This document shows positions 28,001 to 41,500 of a DNA stretch of 64,000 nt, one piece after another. This DNA comes from Rotaria macrura. Lineage: Eukaryota > Rotifera > Eurotatoria > Philodinida > Philodinidae. The position numbers and the translations under genes are program-made. Positions within the stretch are counted from its first letter, which is position 1, and each line of letters starts with the position of its first letter. The notes beneath the pieces were generated by a model. That model saw only the letters and a list, made by a program, of their open reading frames with translations, had not been told where the DNA came from and did not search any database. The stretch is taken from NCBI GenBank assembly GCA_900239685.1, contig OENT01000041.1, forward strand, positions 124,001 to 188,000. Direction: 5' to 3'.

Positions 28001-31000
28001 TTCATTCATTTGTAATTGATTCTTTCACAGTATAGAATTGAATATTTAGTAGTAGAATGCTGAAGTGATCGTATTTCCTGTATGTGTTTATGTTTTTCTA
28101 TAGAATAATTAGTATGAAAAACTTCTCAATCAATAGGTGAACTCAATGTTTACGAGTCAACTGAAATAAACTATTAAAATTGAAACTAATAGTTCGTCTG
28201 TTAGAAACGTTGTTTCAACTACTATTTCTCTATTAAGTCTTTTTTCCTCTCTGGTTAGACTCTGTTTCTTTCTCAGATTAAAACTTTTCGCTTTTCATAC
28301 CTGAAATTCCATTGACGTTCGTTCGCTGATTCTTGTAATTTGCCTTTTGTTTTATGAAAATATGCTTGATATTCAGTGTTTAATTTTTTACTTTCCTGAA
28401 TATGACTAATAAGATCCTGTCTATAAGAAAAAAATTAAAAAAACACGCAAATGAAGAATTAATGTTTGCTAAGAACAAATATAGCTACACGTACTTCGGA
28501 ATGTCCCACAGACGAGAAGTACCATTTTTAATATAACGTTTGCATGTATTGATCATTTGATTTGTAATTTTAACAAATAGGGATGTCATGCGTTCCGATG
28601 AATTGTAATATTGTGAGATACTATGTATCATTCGAATAGCATTCATTAAACTAGGAATATTTTCCGCAATCGCATTCTAAAGAAAATTGCATACGAGAAT
28701 ATTTTGTAAACAGATAAGAGAAATATGCTTACTGGATTATTTTTATCAAGTGTACTAAAAAATTTATCGAGTGTGTATAAATATCGAACATTATCTTTGG
28801 CTTCATTAGCTGCATCCGTTATTCGAGCATCCTTATTTAATGGAAATAAAATAGTATAGGTAACTTTGTGTTTCTTTTTTCGACTCATGTTAAACATACG
28901 AGATCTTTCCAACGGTTGATAGATTTTGATTTAGCTGATTGAAGTACACCAACAATAGCACGACATCGAGACGATTTGATTTGTTCTAATAGATTATTGA
29001 ATGTAGCCATACGTTGTTTCCAATGGATTAATTCGGCAGATGCTAGAATGATTATTCCAATTATGTTTTTTTTTTTATTTTCATACATCAAAATTCTTTA
29101 TTCTTACGGCCAACATCATCAGCTTCACGTCGAATTTGTTCACTTTCAGCTAAAATCTAAAATAAAAAAAAATCGTTTTTGTACTTGTTTTCTTTTATAA
29201 AAAATATGTTTTCTACTTTTTCTATTTGTTTACACCATTTATCCATTAATTTTTCACATTCAACTACAAAATCTCCATTTTGTGCCATTGTTTGATAATC
29301 ATTGGGTGTTGCTAATGTTGAAAGCGTACTATCATTATCACTTGGTGCTAATTTTACTTGATGAGCTAAAATACGAAATAAAGATTATGTGAAAGAGTAC
29401 CAAGTGTTTCTTTTTTGTGTCTGCAACATGTATATTCTTGTTTTTCATACCTATATTATCACTGGCACCATTTACAGTTGCTGTAAATTGAGACATAGCA
29501 TCAAGAAAGTCTTGTACATTAATATTACTACGAGTTTTTAAGGCTCCCCAATCCTTGAAAAAAAAATATCATGTAAAGTTTTTTTTTTTTTTAAATATAA
29601 AATGTATTAAAACAAACTTCGTATTGTTGTAATAATGGTATTAACATGTTTGCTAATAGTTGATCAATAGATTCAAGCATTTTACCATTCGATGCATCCA
29701 ACTGTCCAAAGACAACTTCAGTAACGATATTAGCTGGTGATATAGCTTTTGGTTGATTTGGACGAACAAAGTAGTACAGAACACCAGTGAGTTGCTAAAA
29801 GAAAAATAATATTAAATCAAGATTTATTTCAAAGGTATTGAATAGGAACACAATCGATCAACATAAATTTTTTGATACCGTTAAATTTGATAATTATGGT
29901 TTTTTTCTTTCTTAGAAAATACGTAAAGCAGTGCTTCAGACTTCTTCGATTTCCTCTTTAAAAGAAAACGAAAGAATAGATTCGAACCGAAAACCGACCT
30001 AGTGAGATTCATATGTCAACAAATCACGATACTACGAATGTCATAAATAAAAATAGTTAATTTTCCATTCTGAAGAATACTCGAAGTATTTTTCTTATCA
30101 ATAGAATAGCGTGGCACATCTGTATGATATTGGAAATAACAAAAGTAGCAAAAAAATCAAGGTGAAGTTTTGTTTCTTTCAAAAAAGTGTCTCTCTATGT
30201 GAAGTGTTCTATTTATGACAGCTATTTCCTGTAGTTTGATTGTAAACTCTTGGAGAATCATCTCTAGTCAAAAGAAAAACCAGTAACAAGCATAGAATGT
30301 GGTGAAGAGAAGAAAAAAATAATAAAGTTAGAATTTTATACCATCGATTCATCACCGGTACTGATCATCACGCGTTTTTTCGGTCCCGCAGCTGCTAAAC
30401 GGCCATAAACTGGTTGATTTGCTTCAGGATTCTATTCAATTTTAATAATGATCAAAATGAAAAAGAGACAAACAAAAAAAAACCACTGTGTTAACTATAC
30501 TTTTGATTCTTGATAATAAAACATTAGTACACGACGGCCACCAGCAAGAAAAAAGTCATCAATACAATCAAACTATAAGGGAAACGTAGACAAAGAATTA
30601 ATATTGCAATAGTTTCACTAAAATCAAGACATGAATTACTTTGTCATCTCCTAAAACATGATCTTCAACTTGTGGCGGTTCAATACCAATAGCTTCAGCT
30701 AGCTAAACATATACATATAAATATATAAGTTACATACAATAAATATCAAAGAAAATTTGATTAGTTATCTTACACGTCCGAATAGGTATTCATGTCGAGC
30801 ATCGATCTAGAACAAAAAAGCCGATTAAGAACAAAAAAACGAAGCTATTTTATGACTAATTTTTTACCGTTGCACGTCTTTCATCACGAAGCGCTTTAGC
30901 TTGCCGAGCCATTTCATGTTGACGATCACCACCAACTACCTTACTCTTCGTCTAAAATTCACAAATTATTAGAAAGAATATATTCTTTTTCTCCTAGAAA

Positions 31001-31204
31001 TTAACAAAATCTTACTGGTGCTACAGTAGTTGTTGTAGTAGCTGGAGCTTGAGTTGTACCAGCAGAACCTATAGTTCCATTGGCACGAGCATCGCCTAAT
31101 GACAAAAATAAATTGATCAAAAGAGTTAATTATTATTGCATTGACTAACTTTTTGTGCTGACAAGTGGTGGTGCGACTTCGCCACCATTTGGAAGATCAG
31201 CCAT
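10088..31204 (-). CDS. Axonemal dynein heavy chain, DNAH5/DNAH8 type
   Basis: Complete outer-arm dynein heavy chain (Chlamydomonas gamma-chain group), the motor that drives ciliary beating. It runs from ATG at 31204 (MADLPNGGE) to a terminal exon giving [11 protein letters not shown] and TAA at 10088, the ending typical of DNAH5/8. Order: N-terminal tail (about 31.2-25 kb), linker (about 25-22 kb), AAA1 with Walker [11 protein letters not shown] (about 20860-20887) and Walker B CFDEFNRI (about 20620), AAA2 P-loop [10 protein letters not shown] (about 18972-19000), AAA3 GEQ/GTAKT split by an intron (about 17855/17765) with [12 protein letters not shown]4 [10 protein letters not shown] (about 16450-16480), stalk coiled coils and tip (about 15.8-14.6 kb), AAA5-AAA6 and C-terminal domain. 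All four nucleotide sites look intact. Dozens of short exons; most introns are 50-100 bp, a few 0.5-0.7 kb. One exon near 14645-14690 is about 43 bp. DNAH5 and DNAH8 are too alike to choose between. Confidence 0.96.
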
Positions 31205-32164
31205 CTATTATATCAAGGACGTATATGAAAAAATTCTAATAATATACGAAACTTTTATTTACTTCAATGTCAATCAATTGTCTTTGTTACCAATAATTGA
31301 TACGCAACTATAGAAAAATTCAAATAAATATATTCTAAAAAAGAAATCTGTAATGAATGGTTTCGTTTTGATTATATCATAGCATAAAGAAACTATACAT
31401 GGAGACAATCTTGAAGCGTCTCACACTCTTTTTTTTCCTACTTTTATGAATTTTCAGTAGTTTAACAATGAAATTCTTTTCTTTTCTCTCGCTTTCTCTC
31501 TGTCTCTTCATTGCTTAGTTGCAAAGTTGAATTATTATTGTTTAGATGTGAATGAGAGAAAAAGAATAAGGACAAATTCTGTTTGTGTTTCTNNNNNNNN
31601 NNNNNNNNNNNNNNNNNNNNNNNNNCCAACACTGGTTTATTTGCTGCCATGTTCTTCTCTGTTCTCTTTCTACTTATTCTTTTTTCAAGAGTATAAAACG
31701 ATGATGGTTGTCGTGAACGGCAGGCGAAATAGAGAATCAATCAAATATATTCTTTCTCCTTGTTCGAAGACGAAATCATATGAAAAATTGAATCAAAAAA
31801 AGAAATGTTGATGTTATTGTCTACAACGACGACGACGTTGCTGCCAACAATTGTTAATGATCTTACTGCTGCAAAATCCATTATATGCATATGTATAAAT
31901 ATAAATATTTATTTCACTTGCTCAGTGAGCGTATGCATCTATTTGTTCTATCATTTTTTTCGAAAGAAAAATTCGTCCAAAAAATGCTAACAATGAAAAA
32001 AAAAGCACAAAACAGAATCGTAATGTGAATATGTGAGGAGACACAAATGAAAAAAAAAATATCAAACACCGTGGTACAGATTTGCATAAGAAAAGAAAAG
32101 GAACCAAGGCTCTACCGTACGAAAAAAAAACAGAGACAAGCAAAAACGAAAAATTGATTAGCAA
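31205..32164. other. Upstream region of the dynein gene
   Basis: AT-rich, low-complexity sequence between the dynein start and the 3' end of the next minus-strand gene. It contains a 33-base gap and several A/T homopolymers. It should contain the dynein promoter, but no motif is clear enough to name. Confidence 0.5.
31593..31625. other. Assembly gap (33 N)
   Basis: A run of 33 unresolved bases in the non-coding sequence upstream of the dynein gene. Open frames spanning it are meaningless. Confidence 0.99.
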
Positions 32165-34324
32165 TTATATTTTATAAATTTGCAAACGACTAATTACTTT
32201 CACAGCTATATAATTTGAACCTAAACGTGCAATATTTCTTATGTAACCACCTTTGCCACTATAGTCAATAACTGTTTTTATTGTTTCATCATCATTAAAT
32301 AAATAAAAACGTTCTTTATAATCAGTTGCCATCCATTGATTTCCATTCATATACGAGAGTAGATGGAGATTCGAATCGGAATTAATACGCCGAAGTAATT
32401 TCATATGATAATCATACAAACATATTCGATAGCCAAAATTTTGACCACAAATATTCAATGCTAAAACGAGAATAAATGATAAATTTTAACAATTCAATTC
32501 TTGCTCTATCGAGAATTCATGCAAAGTAGGTGTAGAATTATGTAAAGCGAAGTTAAGTGTCGAAAAACAATTCAATTTTTTGTGAATGCTTCATATGTAG
32601 ATTTCTCATGAATCCTTTTTAGAACTTTTTTTAATTTATTGTTGAGTTAGTGCACGACTTCGATTATATTAAATAAAATAATGGGAAACCATTCAAATTT
32701 GATTCATGATTTTTTTTTTATTGATACATATTTAATTAGATAGTATATTCGTTATGGGTGTTAAACTATTCGTTTGAATGATGATAGTTTGAGAAATAGA
32801 TCTTGTAAGTTCAGAGTTTCAAACGAACAGTCTCTTACCTTCAATGAAATGTAAAAAAAATTAGAAATGACAAATCATACTGTTCATAAATATAAACGGT
32901 GAAAAATCTCATCAGAACATGTCTCACAATTCTATTTTAAATTTCAATAGCCAATAATGACCAATAGATCAAATAGTTTGTTGAAGTTTCTTCATAAACA
33001 GAACAATGAACTCATGCAATACATTATGTAAGGTTACTCAATCTCTATTTTTGTATGCATGTATATATGTAGAACAAAAGAAATAGATGATTGTTATTTG
33101 TATGATGAAAATTGAAATATGATAAAACTAACCTATCATAATATGATTGGCTCGAATACGTGATGTTAAACGGAAATTTTCACGACAAAATTCTTTTTCT
33201 GACCAACCTAAAACCAAAAAACCAGTCTTATATATAGAGACAAGAAGAAAACAACAAAATTCATATTTACGTTTTATCAATTTCCAATTGAAACTTTTTG
33301 CAATAGACCAACGTTCAACACATTGTCCATTACCATTAACTAAGAACATAATATTATCTGAACAAGTTAATGAAGAAAATTTCGATCGTTCAATTGGTTT
33401 AACTTTATCGACAATTGTCAATAAATATTTTTCAGGATCATATATAAATAAAAGATATTGTGTTAATACAAGATAATAACCAAGTGTTTCACACCAGCAT
33501 AGATCTCGAATAAAATCACCTGGATGTTGAACTTTAATTTCTAATTGATGAAGTTTTTCTTTTTCATTGTATAATATTAAACGTGCACCATCACGCAACA
33601 ATATATGTGAATTTGAACATGCCATAGCAAGATTATCTGTTAAAAGTGAATAGTCATTCATAGGTTTTTGTTTAAAAATTTCTTCATAATTGATCAAATC
33701 ATCATCGTCATCGTCATCACCATTGTCGTCTTGATCAGAAAATGAACTTTGATTATGTAGTCTTGGTTGAATGAAATAATCAAGTAAATGACGTGTTAAT
33801 GATAACTTTTGATTTAGTTCTTCAATTTCATTAGGTATCATTATTCTATTATTATTGTTGTTGTTGTTGTTGTTATTATTATTATTATTTAATAATAAAT
33901 GTTCATTTAATAAATTCTTTTGTTCTATTTTAAATGTTTCATATTCATGATATGTTTGAGAACATATTAAATCAATTTGATTTCTTCTCTTTTGATATAT
34001 AAATGATATGTGTTCAATACGATCTGATTTCCATTCATCAATAATTGCATAAAAACGTAAGCGTTGAGTTTCAAATGGTATGTTCGTACATGATGAAGAC
34101 AGTGAAACATTTTTATTGTCTAGTGATGAATATTTCAACGATTCAGTATCATTTGTTACTTGTCTTATTTCAGTATTAATTGTTTTCAAATAATTTACAT
34201 CACAATGTGAACACGATGAATGAAAACATTGTTGAATTGGTGATGATGATTTATTTTCTAAACATGAAAGTTTTGGTGAAGTTGTTGATTCCACGATCAT
34301 TGTTGCTTCATCTTGAAATACCAT
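32165..34324 (-). CDS. Coiled-coil protein with C-terminal propeller-like repeats
   Basis: Three exons (34324-33271, 33207-33133, 32460-32165); phases agree, and the ATG at 34324 opens the long first exon. About 475 residues. The N-terminal part has a Cys/His cluster (CFHSSCSHCDV, residues about 33-43) that could be a degenerate B-box, then a predicted helical/coiled region, a 14-Asn run and an Asp-rich stretch. From about residue 230 come short strand-rich repeats (RDLCWCETLGYYLVLTQ; KYLLTIVDK; WMATDYKERFYLF) like a WD40/NHL-type propeller. I associate this layout (coiled coil plus divergent propeller, often after a B-box or RING) with an expanded bdelloid family; that is memory, not a search. 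Function unknown. The 63-bp first intron has no in-frame stop, so unspliced RNA would still encode a protein. Confidence 0.75.
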
Positions 34325-36914
34325 TCGAGATCGTTGTTTTCTTTCAGACGAAATATTTAAGAATTTTATCGATATACATGTATATATTTATTGATTGATT
34401 ATATTGAATCTATTATGTCTATTCTATGCAATAGACATTGACGAATGAGAACAGGATCCATCTTTTATTTCATGTAGTTGAGCTATAGAGATGTCTGTTT
34501 CTTCTATTTGGTATGCTCTAGATGACACCACATTATCGTATCTTAGTTACAATTGTCAATTTATTTCGATGTATAAATATCAGAAAAGAAACATAATTGA
34601 TAGTATGCAGAAAAATATATATTTTTGCACATGCTTTTCATCAAATTTAAGAATCTATTGTTGCTCGTTTATCTGGATAAAAAATTGATTATATAAGCAT
34701 CTAATATGTCCAATGAATGAGAGAAGTGGTTCTTTCTTTTCTTTTTTTTTCATGTCGATGATGTACAGTCTTGGGTGTTATTGAGAATGTTCCTTAGTCA
34801 TCAGACATACGATGCTAATGTGTATGCACTTACAAGATTAGTACCGGAAGAAAAATGAATACATGACGCATGTTTATTACAATAGATGCATACGCGCAGG
34901 TGACAGGCATGATAAATGTTACGAACATCCTTGTATTCTAAGTTCTCGGAGACAAAAAAATCGATCGTATCCATTTAAAGTTTTAATTTAGGCTTTCTTA
35001 TATTCTTGGTCGATCCATATAATTCTTTTTTATAACTACGAGAAAAAAATACAAGCTCGTTGAAAAAAGTCAACAATTTTTGTGTAAAAATATCTTGACT
35101 TGAAAAGATTCTTATGTCTTGTCATATCATATTGCAAATATTATTTTATCTCGAACAAAAATATGAAAGTATTGCTAGTATAATAAGAATGGTTGCAATT
35201 TGGATGTTATTACTAAGATGTTCTAAACCAATATTTCCAAATTGGAAAGAAACTTTTAGATTAGAGAAATTTTTATTAAAAAATTTATGTCGATGTGCTT
35301 ACTTAATGTTTGTAGGATAACTCGCTTATTTTTTTAAGAATGCATTTTTTGTCGCTATGAAAACATAGTTGTTACTTTTAACTAGAAAATAGACTCTATT
35401 AAAATTTGTTAACCTAGATTGATTCATTGTTTCTTTTGCATCGACCCAAAACCTAGGCTCTGTTTTGTGTGTGTGTGTGTGTTACCGATTGATATTTTTT
35501 TTCTAATCAACTCTAAACAACCAAATGAATGAGGCTCACATTTTCAAGTTTTATGGATTACTTACATATTTGCTAACTATTGCAAGTCTTTCCCTCTTAC
35601 CATTCTTTAGATACATTCGTTTGAAGTTGAAAAATCTCTGTGTGTTACCAACGTTTCGCATGCTTATCTTTTGTGCCTGAACTCTTTTCATCAAGACATC
35701 AATCAGCAGTAAAATGAATGCTGTCTTGTTCTTTTTGCGAATGATGGCATGATAATTTGAAACGACTGTTATTGTTTGTAACATCTTGTTGTGTAATATG
35801 TGTACTACCGGTAGAAATTCTATCTACTTCTGCTTCAATGACAATGAATTCAAGATGTTTCATAAATTTTCTGACATCTTTCTTACGAGGAATTCATGGA
35901 TGCATATGTATGTAGGTACTACTGTTTATACTTCGTTTACATGTACATGTAAAATAACTGAGAAATGATTTCATTTTCTCATTGAAATGATGACAGTTAG
36001 CAATGAATGAAATTAATCATTTGCTTTTATTCAAGAACTAGAACCGTCTGACGTTTATTGAATACCCATTGTATGATATTCAATCATCTATTTTTTTAAA
36101 TTTTCTATTTTTTACAATCAAGTAAATACTTTCGTATTTGATGCAGATGAAATCATTATAAAAACAATAGAGGTTGTGGTATATTTGAATAAGAAAAATT
36201 ATTCTAGCAAGCTATTTTTTGTTTTACCGTATAGTGAACTTCTACATCGAACAAGTAGGCAACAGAAGATACGATTTTTACTTTAACATCCTCTAAGGAT
36301 GGTTTCTTGCAAAATTTGATTCATTAGAGTATTACTAAAGATACGTTTTTAATCAATGACAACATTGCAAAGTATTTCATTCATGAAAGCAGTTATAAGA
36401 TAAAAACAAATCGATTTTCTAGATGTTTGTAATACAATGCAATAAACTATGCTTTTAAGTTTTATGAAATCTACATTACTTCAAAGAATCTTCTTAGATA
36501 TCTTCGTTTTGAAGACTCGTGACAGAAAGATACGTGTTTGAATGTCCTTTTTATTGATCCAATAATTACCATTGCTGGTTAACTGTAAGAAAGCAAACTA
36601 TTACTCCAAAATCCTTTCTTTTTGTGTGACACATATTACGAGTATTTCTCGTTTCGATTAAATAGATTTGTCTATATTCTACCAGTGTATAATGCTTCTA
36701 GACTTCAAAGTAATACTACAAGTTCGAGTGATCTACAGAAGTAACTCTACAAGCTAATATTCTTAAATGAATAATTACCATCGAAATTTGTAAGAGACAC
36801 CGATAATTTCGCTCTCTGTCCGTAATGAATCAAGGTTCGTTATGTCAAAAGAAAATGAAGATATTTCATTAGTTGTCGAATTAGTCATGTTAGACAAATT
36901 CTTCACAGTAAGAA
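34325..36914. other. Non-coding region
   Basis: AT-rich sequence upstream of the propeller-like gene. It includes a GT microsatellite at about 35466-35481. The open frames at 35114-35320 (+), 35551-35784 (-) and 36775-36975 (-) are short, show no domain and lack Kozak or splice support; the last overlaps the end of the transposon that follows. Confidence 0.55.
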
Positions 36915-36916
36915 TA

Positions 36917-37636
36917 CAGTGGTTTGCAAAACAAAGTGGACACGTAATTTTCACGATTGCTTCGACAGGCAACATTCGTTTTTGTTAGTTTTAGTATAGT
37001 TTGATAGCCAACAAAGAACAGTACAAACTGATTATTTCGTATATTTTTTCCATTCATCTCCACGAGAAATATACAGAACAGAATTCTAAAAATTCCAAGT
37101 CAAAAACTCAATTGCACTTTTTCAAGATTTTGTTTTTCATTTTCTTCCGATTATCTAAATACATAATTACTGAAATCATGTTCAATGAGCGGTTCTCAAG
37201 GTGAGTGCCAGTATTAAGTACCTTCGTTAATTTTGCAATTATTTATAAGGGTGGCCGATCCCATCCCCCCCCCAATCAATCATGAATTTTTCGAGTCTTT
37301 TTTATCTAGGTTTCCAAACGTTTGTTCTTTTTTCGCGTTTCAACATCTTATGTGAGACACTGCATTAGTTTCTGATTGTTTCCATAGATAATTACTGTCT
37401 ATGTCGTAAGTGTAGTACTACAATGGCATCTTTTTGTAACTTCCATGTTTTGGAATTCTGTTCTGTATTTTTCCTATGAAGAGGTATGGAAAAATCATTA
37501 AGTAATATCACTGGGTAGTGCTCTTCGTGAGCTATCAAATCATACTAGAACGGAGAAAAAAGAATGCTGTCTGAGTCAGGCAGCCTGACGGAGTGGTAAT
37601 GAAAATTATGCGTCCATGTATTTTTGAAAACCACTG
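36917..37636. mobile_element. Tc1/mariner-type element with long terminal inverted repeats
   Basis: The ends read CAGTGGTTTGCAAAA (36917 on) and, as reverse complement from 37636, CAGTGGTTTTCAAAA; each is flanked by TA (36915-36916 and 37637-37638), the target duplication of this superfamily. The arms stay alignable for about 200 bp: both contain TAATTTTCA, then GACAGG/GTCAGG, TTTGATAGC, TTTTTCCAT and ATACAGAACAGAATTC in the same order. The 720-bp element has no transposase frame, so it is non-autonomous. Arm identity is clearly below 100%, so it is not a fresh insertion. Confidence 0.82.
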
Positions 37637-38521
37637 TATAAAGACTTATTTTTATCGCATTCTTGATCAAAGTGAATGAAATCTTCTAAATACATTGGTT
37701 TCAATATTGAAACTCATTTTGTAAAAGATGAGTTTTATCATTTGATATTTATAGTGCTTCGTTTCGCGGACAAATTCTTTGAAGAGGTATACATTGAATT
37801 CCCCAAAACACATCAGTGGGTAAGATGAATATCATCGAGTAAAAGTGACGATCGAGAAACTTTTCTGTATCCAGTCGGATTCATTCTCTCATCTTATCAT
37901 CAATGCTTGACCAGTCAGTAGTCTTTCTCATACTCATAACATTGAACGAATTATTCTCTTTAACAACTGTTGTACTTTTCTGGTTTTTTTTTGTTGAATC
38001 TTTTCGTACGTTGACACAAAAAAAATCTCTGCTGATAAATCAGCACACAAGACAAAGAAAAAAAACAGGAGAGGAAAAAAAATGTAGAATAGAGACAAAA
38101 GAGAAAAACAGTGTGTACATGTATATGAATAAATCCGAAGTACGCAACAAGAAATATATACGTACACATTCAGCACGCATAGAAAATAGTTTTGTTTTAG
38201 TTTTTTGTCTACACATCTGAGAGAATAATTCAATATATGAAGACGAGAAAAGAAAGAAAACAAACGAATCAGGCATTAGAACTAAAAAACATGCCAAACA
38301 GAGAAAAAAAAGAGAGAGAGAGAGTTTGTGTGTATGTAAGTGTGTGTGTGTGTATGTGTGAAAGTGACATAACAATGGTCAATCAAGAGAAAAGTATCAC
38401 ATCGAGAAAGAGCCAAAAAAGAAAGATGAAGAACCGAAAAAGAAATTTCTTTGCTTTTTTCTGTTATACATAAATATAAACAAGAAAAATAAGAAGAGTT
38501 GGAAAAAAAACTAAGGAACAA
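37637..38521. other. Non-coding 3' flank of CHD1
   Basis: Purine-rich low-complexity sequence past the CHD1 stop codon, with A runs and dinucleotide repeats. It probably includes the CHD1 3' UTR. Several overlapping open frames here come from simple sequence only. Confidence 0.55.
38311..38360. repeat. (GA)n followed by (GT)n
   Basis: AG repeats at 38311-38324 are followed by interrupted GT repeats to 38360, in the presumed CHD1 3' UTR. No function is evident. Confidence 0.9.
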
Positions 38522-41500
38522 TCATTGTTTTGATGTTTGAGATGTTGATGGCTGCATATGTTGACGAGCGTAATTAGCAGCCATGTCAGCATAGCTGTCC
38601 GGAGAACTGAAACAATACGAAAATATTTATAAAACGTTTCGATCTAACTTCATGAAATTTGTATTTGTAGAACTGAAGAATTCGGAGTCTTACAATTACA
38701 TATTCTCAACCAAATCAAAACCTATGACTTGAATAAATATTAGTTCGATGAATAAATCAAGTTTTAAAAAATATCTTTTGCTGATTACTTTATTCTAGAA
38801 TTTTTTCATTTAAAAAATGTTTGCATCTAATCTTACTATTCTACTGATTCGTTAATTATTGGTATAATATTGAAAAAGCTAATGAACACATTTATATGTG
38901 TGAGAGGACATGCCACCGATAAAAATAAGTATCTTTTAATAGTTCATTTCATCAGTTTAATGCAATTGGATATGCAAAATTTTCAACAATACAACAACGA
39001 AGCCCAAGAGAGTTGACTGTGATGAACTCCATCACCAATCATGTTAAATTTCTGTATAGATTAATTTCATTTTTTTTATAGAGCTTTCAAGTAATTTTAC
39101 CCTTGTCTCTAAAAAACTGTTTGGTATTGAATTGAATTCATTACTTTATTTTTTCTTATATTTATTCTAATTTAATTGTTGTAGAAAAGTAGTATTAGTA
39201 GCCTCACTATTGATTCATTCGTTAAACGTTCTGCAGAAATAAGCAATATTTATACTAGTTACAAGTTTTGATTTATAGAATGCTTTGAAAGTTTCTAGAT
39301 CATATGTGAAGATTTTTTTTTCGATAGCATCTTTGAATTACATCCAATATAAGTTAGCGTGTTTTCACAATCATCGCTTACATGGAATTAGTTGTCGATG
39401 ATTGAGACGAAGAAAGCCCGGTAGCTTGTTGCATATACATATCATAGTACTGTAAATAAATTGATTGAAATAGTTCAGGTGTTGACATTGGTGGTGGCGG
39501 TGGTGGGGGAAGAATAGGTGGCGGTGGTGGCGGTGGTGGAGCATTTTGTGACGAACGATTGTTCGATTGGTTATTTCCACCGGAACGATTCGATGATGAT
39601 GATGGTCGAGAGTCGTCAAACGGTGGTGGAGGTTGAGAAAAATTAGTCTGGAACGACGGACGATTGTTGTAACCTGATTGTTCATAACGTGATGGCATTG
39701 AATCATAACGGCGAGGTCCTCGAGAAGAACTGCTACAATAGAGAAGAACAAATAGAAGAATTCCTGTGATAAACACAAAGACAAAAAAAACAGAAAAGCG
39801 CAACGGATCAATTCATACTTGTCTCGATCTCGATTATAATTACTACGATAATCGGATGATAAATCACCGGTTGAATCATGATATGATCTTCGATTATTAT
39901 TATTATTTCCACCTGTATGATGTCGATTACGATCAAATTGATGGTGTTGATGATGTTGATGATGTGCATCATAATCAGATGTTGTACCTGTATTTGTTGA
40001 ACCAATAGTGTTATTTGATTGTTCAGTCCGTGAAGATTTTGATGATGGTATCGAAGCTAGCATCGATGATGTATGTTTAATACGTGAATCTTTCGTATTC
40101 CGGTTATTGTTGTTATTTGTTTGAGATGATGAACCCCAGCCAGCTTTCCTATACGTTTCATCTTGTTCACTTTGACGATTTTTTGTATTCGATTGTGGAT
40201 ATTGATTATTGTACTGTTGATGTTGATGATGAGACGACGATTTTTGTGTTTGAGTCGATGTTGAATTTTCTTCACTACGTTTTTTAACAAATGTTCGATA
40301 GTATTTTCTTAGTTGACTATCAGTTAATTTTGTTGTAAATTTTGAAACAAACGTCCATAAATGATGACGATATGTTTGATAATCATCATCGGTTTTTGTT
40401 TTCAGAACAGTTTCGATTTGATCACCTATTGTGAGTAAACATTTCTCAAATTCTTTAGCATAATCATCGGGAGAATCAAAGGCGTCTTCAGGTGCATCAA
40501 GTCGACTGAGCCATTTTTTCACTGGTCGAAGTAATTCTTTACACTAAATATTAAGAAAAAATTATCAAGCATTGAACATTTTTCACTTTTAAGAACACAT
40601 GTACACTATTCATTTCTCAATAGTTTTCTGATCGATAGATAACTAGTGGTGGTAGTATCAACTTCGTTGAGTACATAAAATCTCTAATGGAATTTCAACG
40701 ATCTGCACATGTTAACTTTTCTTTTGCTTAATAGAAATATCGACATCTCCTGCATATGCTACTCTCTTATGTGATCTCATTGTTTGTAAAACAGTTGTGA
40801 CATAAAAATTTTTCATTGATTCTTGACTGAGTCATCATCAATTGAAATTTAATACTAATAATAAACACGCATCTCATTAAATATGAACATTAGTAAACAA
40901 AAACACTACTGAATATATTTTCAATCGACAGTCAACAAATTGATCAAAACTTGTAGAATAACCAATCCTTCTGACACCGAAAAAGTTCACTTTCATCGTG
41001 TCAGCTACAGACATAGATGAGAGACTATGGCTAGTCATTGAATTGCTCTACATAAGAAACTTCTACGATACTGACCAACTCATCCATATGAATAGTTAGT
41101 ATTGTTCAAACAGTAAAATATTTGAAGGTTTTATTTCTAAATACACAATACTAATATCAACTTAATTAACTTGTCACTTGTAATAATCTCGAATTAAAAA
41201 TAAATCTTCGTTGTATTTCGAGTTGCTTATATATATATGTATAAAATCTCAAAGAAATATAGTGAATATATATATATTTATGTATATTTACCTGCTTAAA
41301 CATATCATTAGATGCATTTTCTTCTTCTTTCTTTGGTTGTTTATTAACCTATGAAATTCAGAATTTTATCATATAAAAATAGAAGAATCTCTTTGTTCAT
41401 TTACTTTGTCTTCTGTATTTGCATTAACTCGATTGTCAGCTGACTTCTTTTTCAAAGATCTATTCGTTGTTGTCATTTCTTCATCAGCACTTGAATTCTC

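Noticed and set aside
29960-30000. TTCGAACC-like box suggestive of a tRNA
   Set aside because: No matching A box or cloverleaf stems around it; it lies in a dynein intron.
35114-35320. 68-residue open frame upstream of the propeller-like gene
   Set aside because: No motif or supporting gene structure.
37575-37595. GTCAGGC/GCCTGAC palindrome
   Set aside because: It lies inside the right arm of the Tc1/mariner-type element and is not a separate feature.
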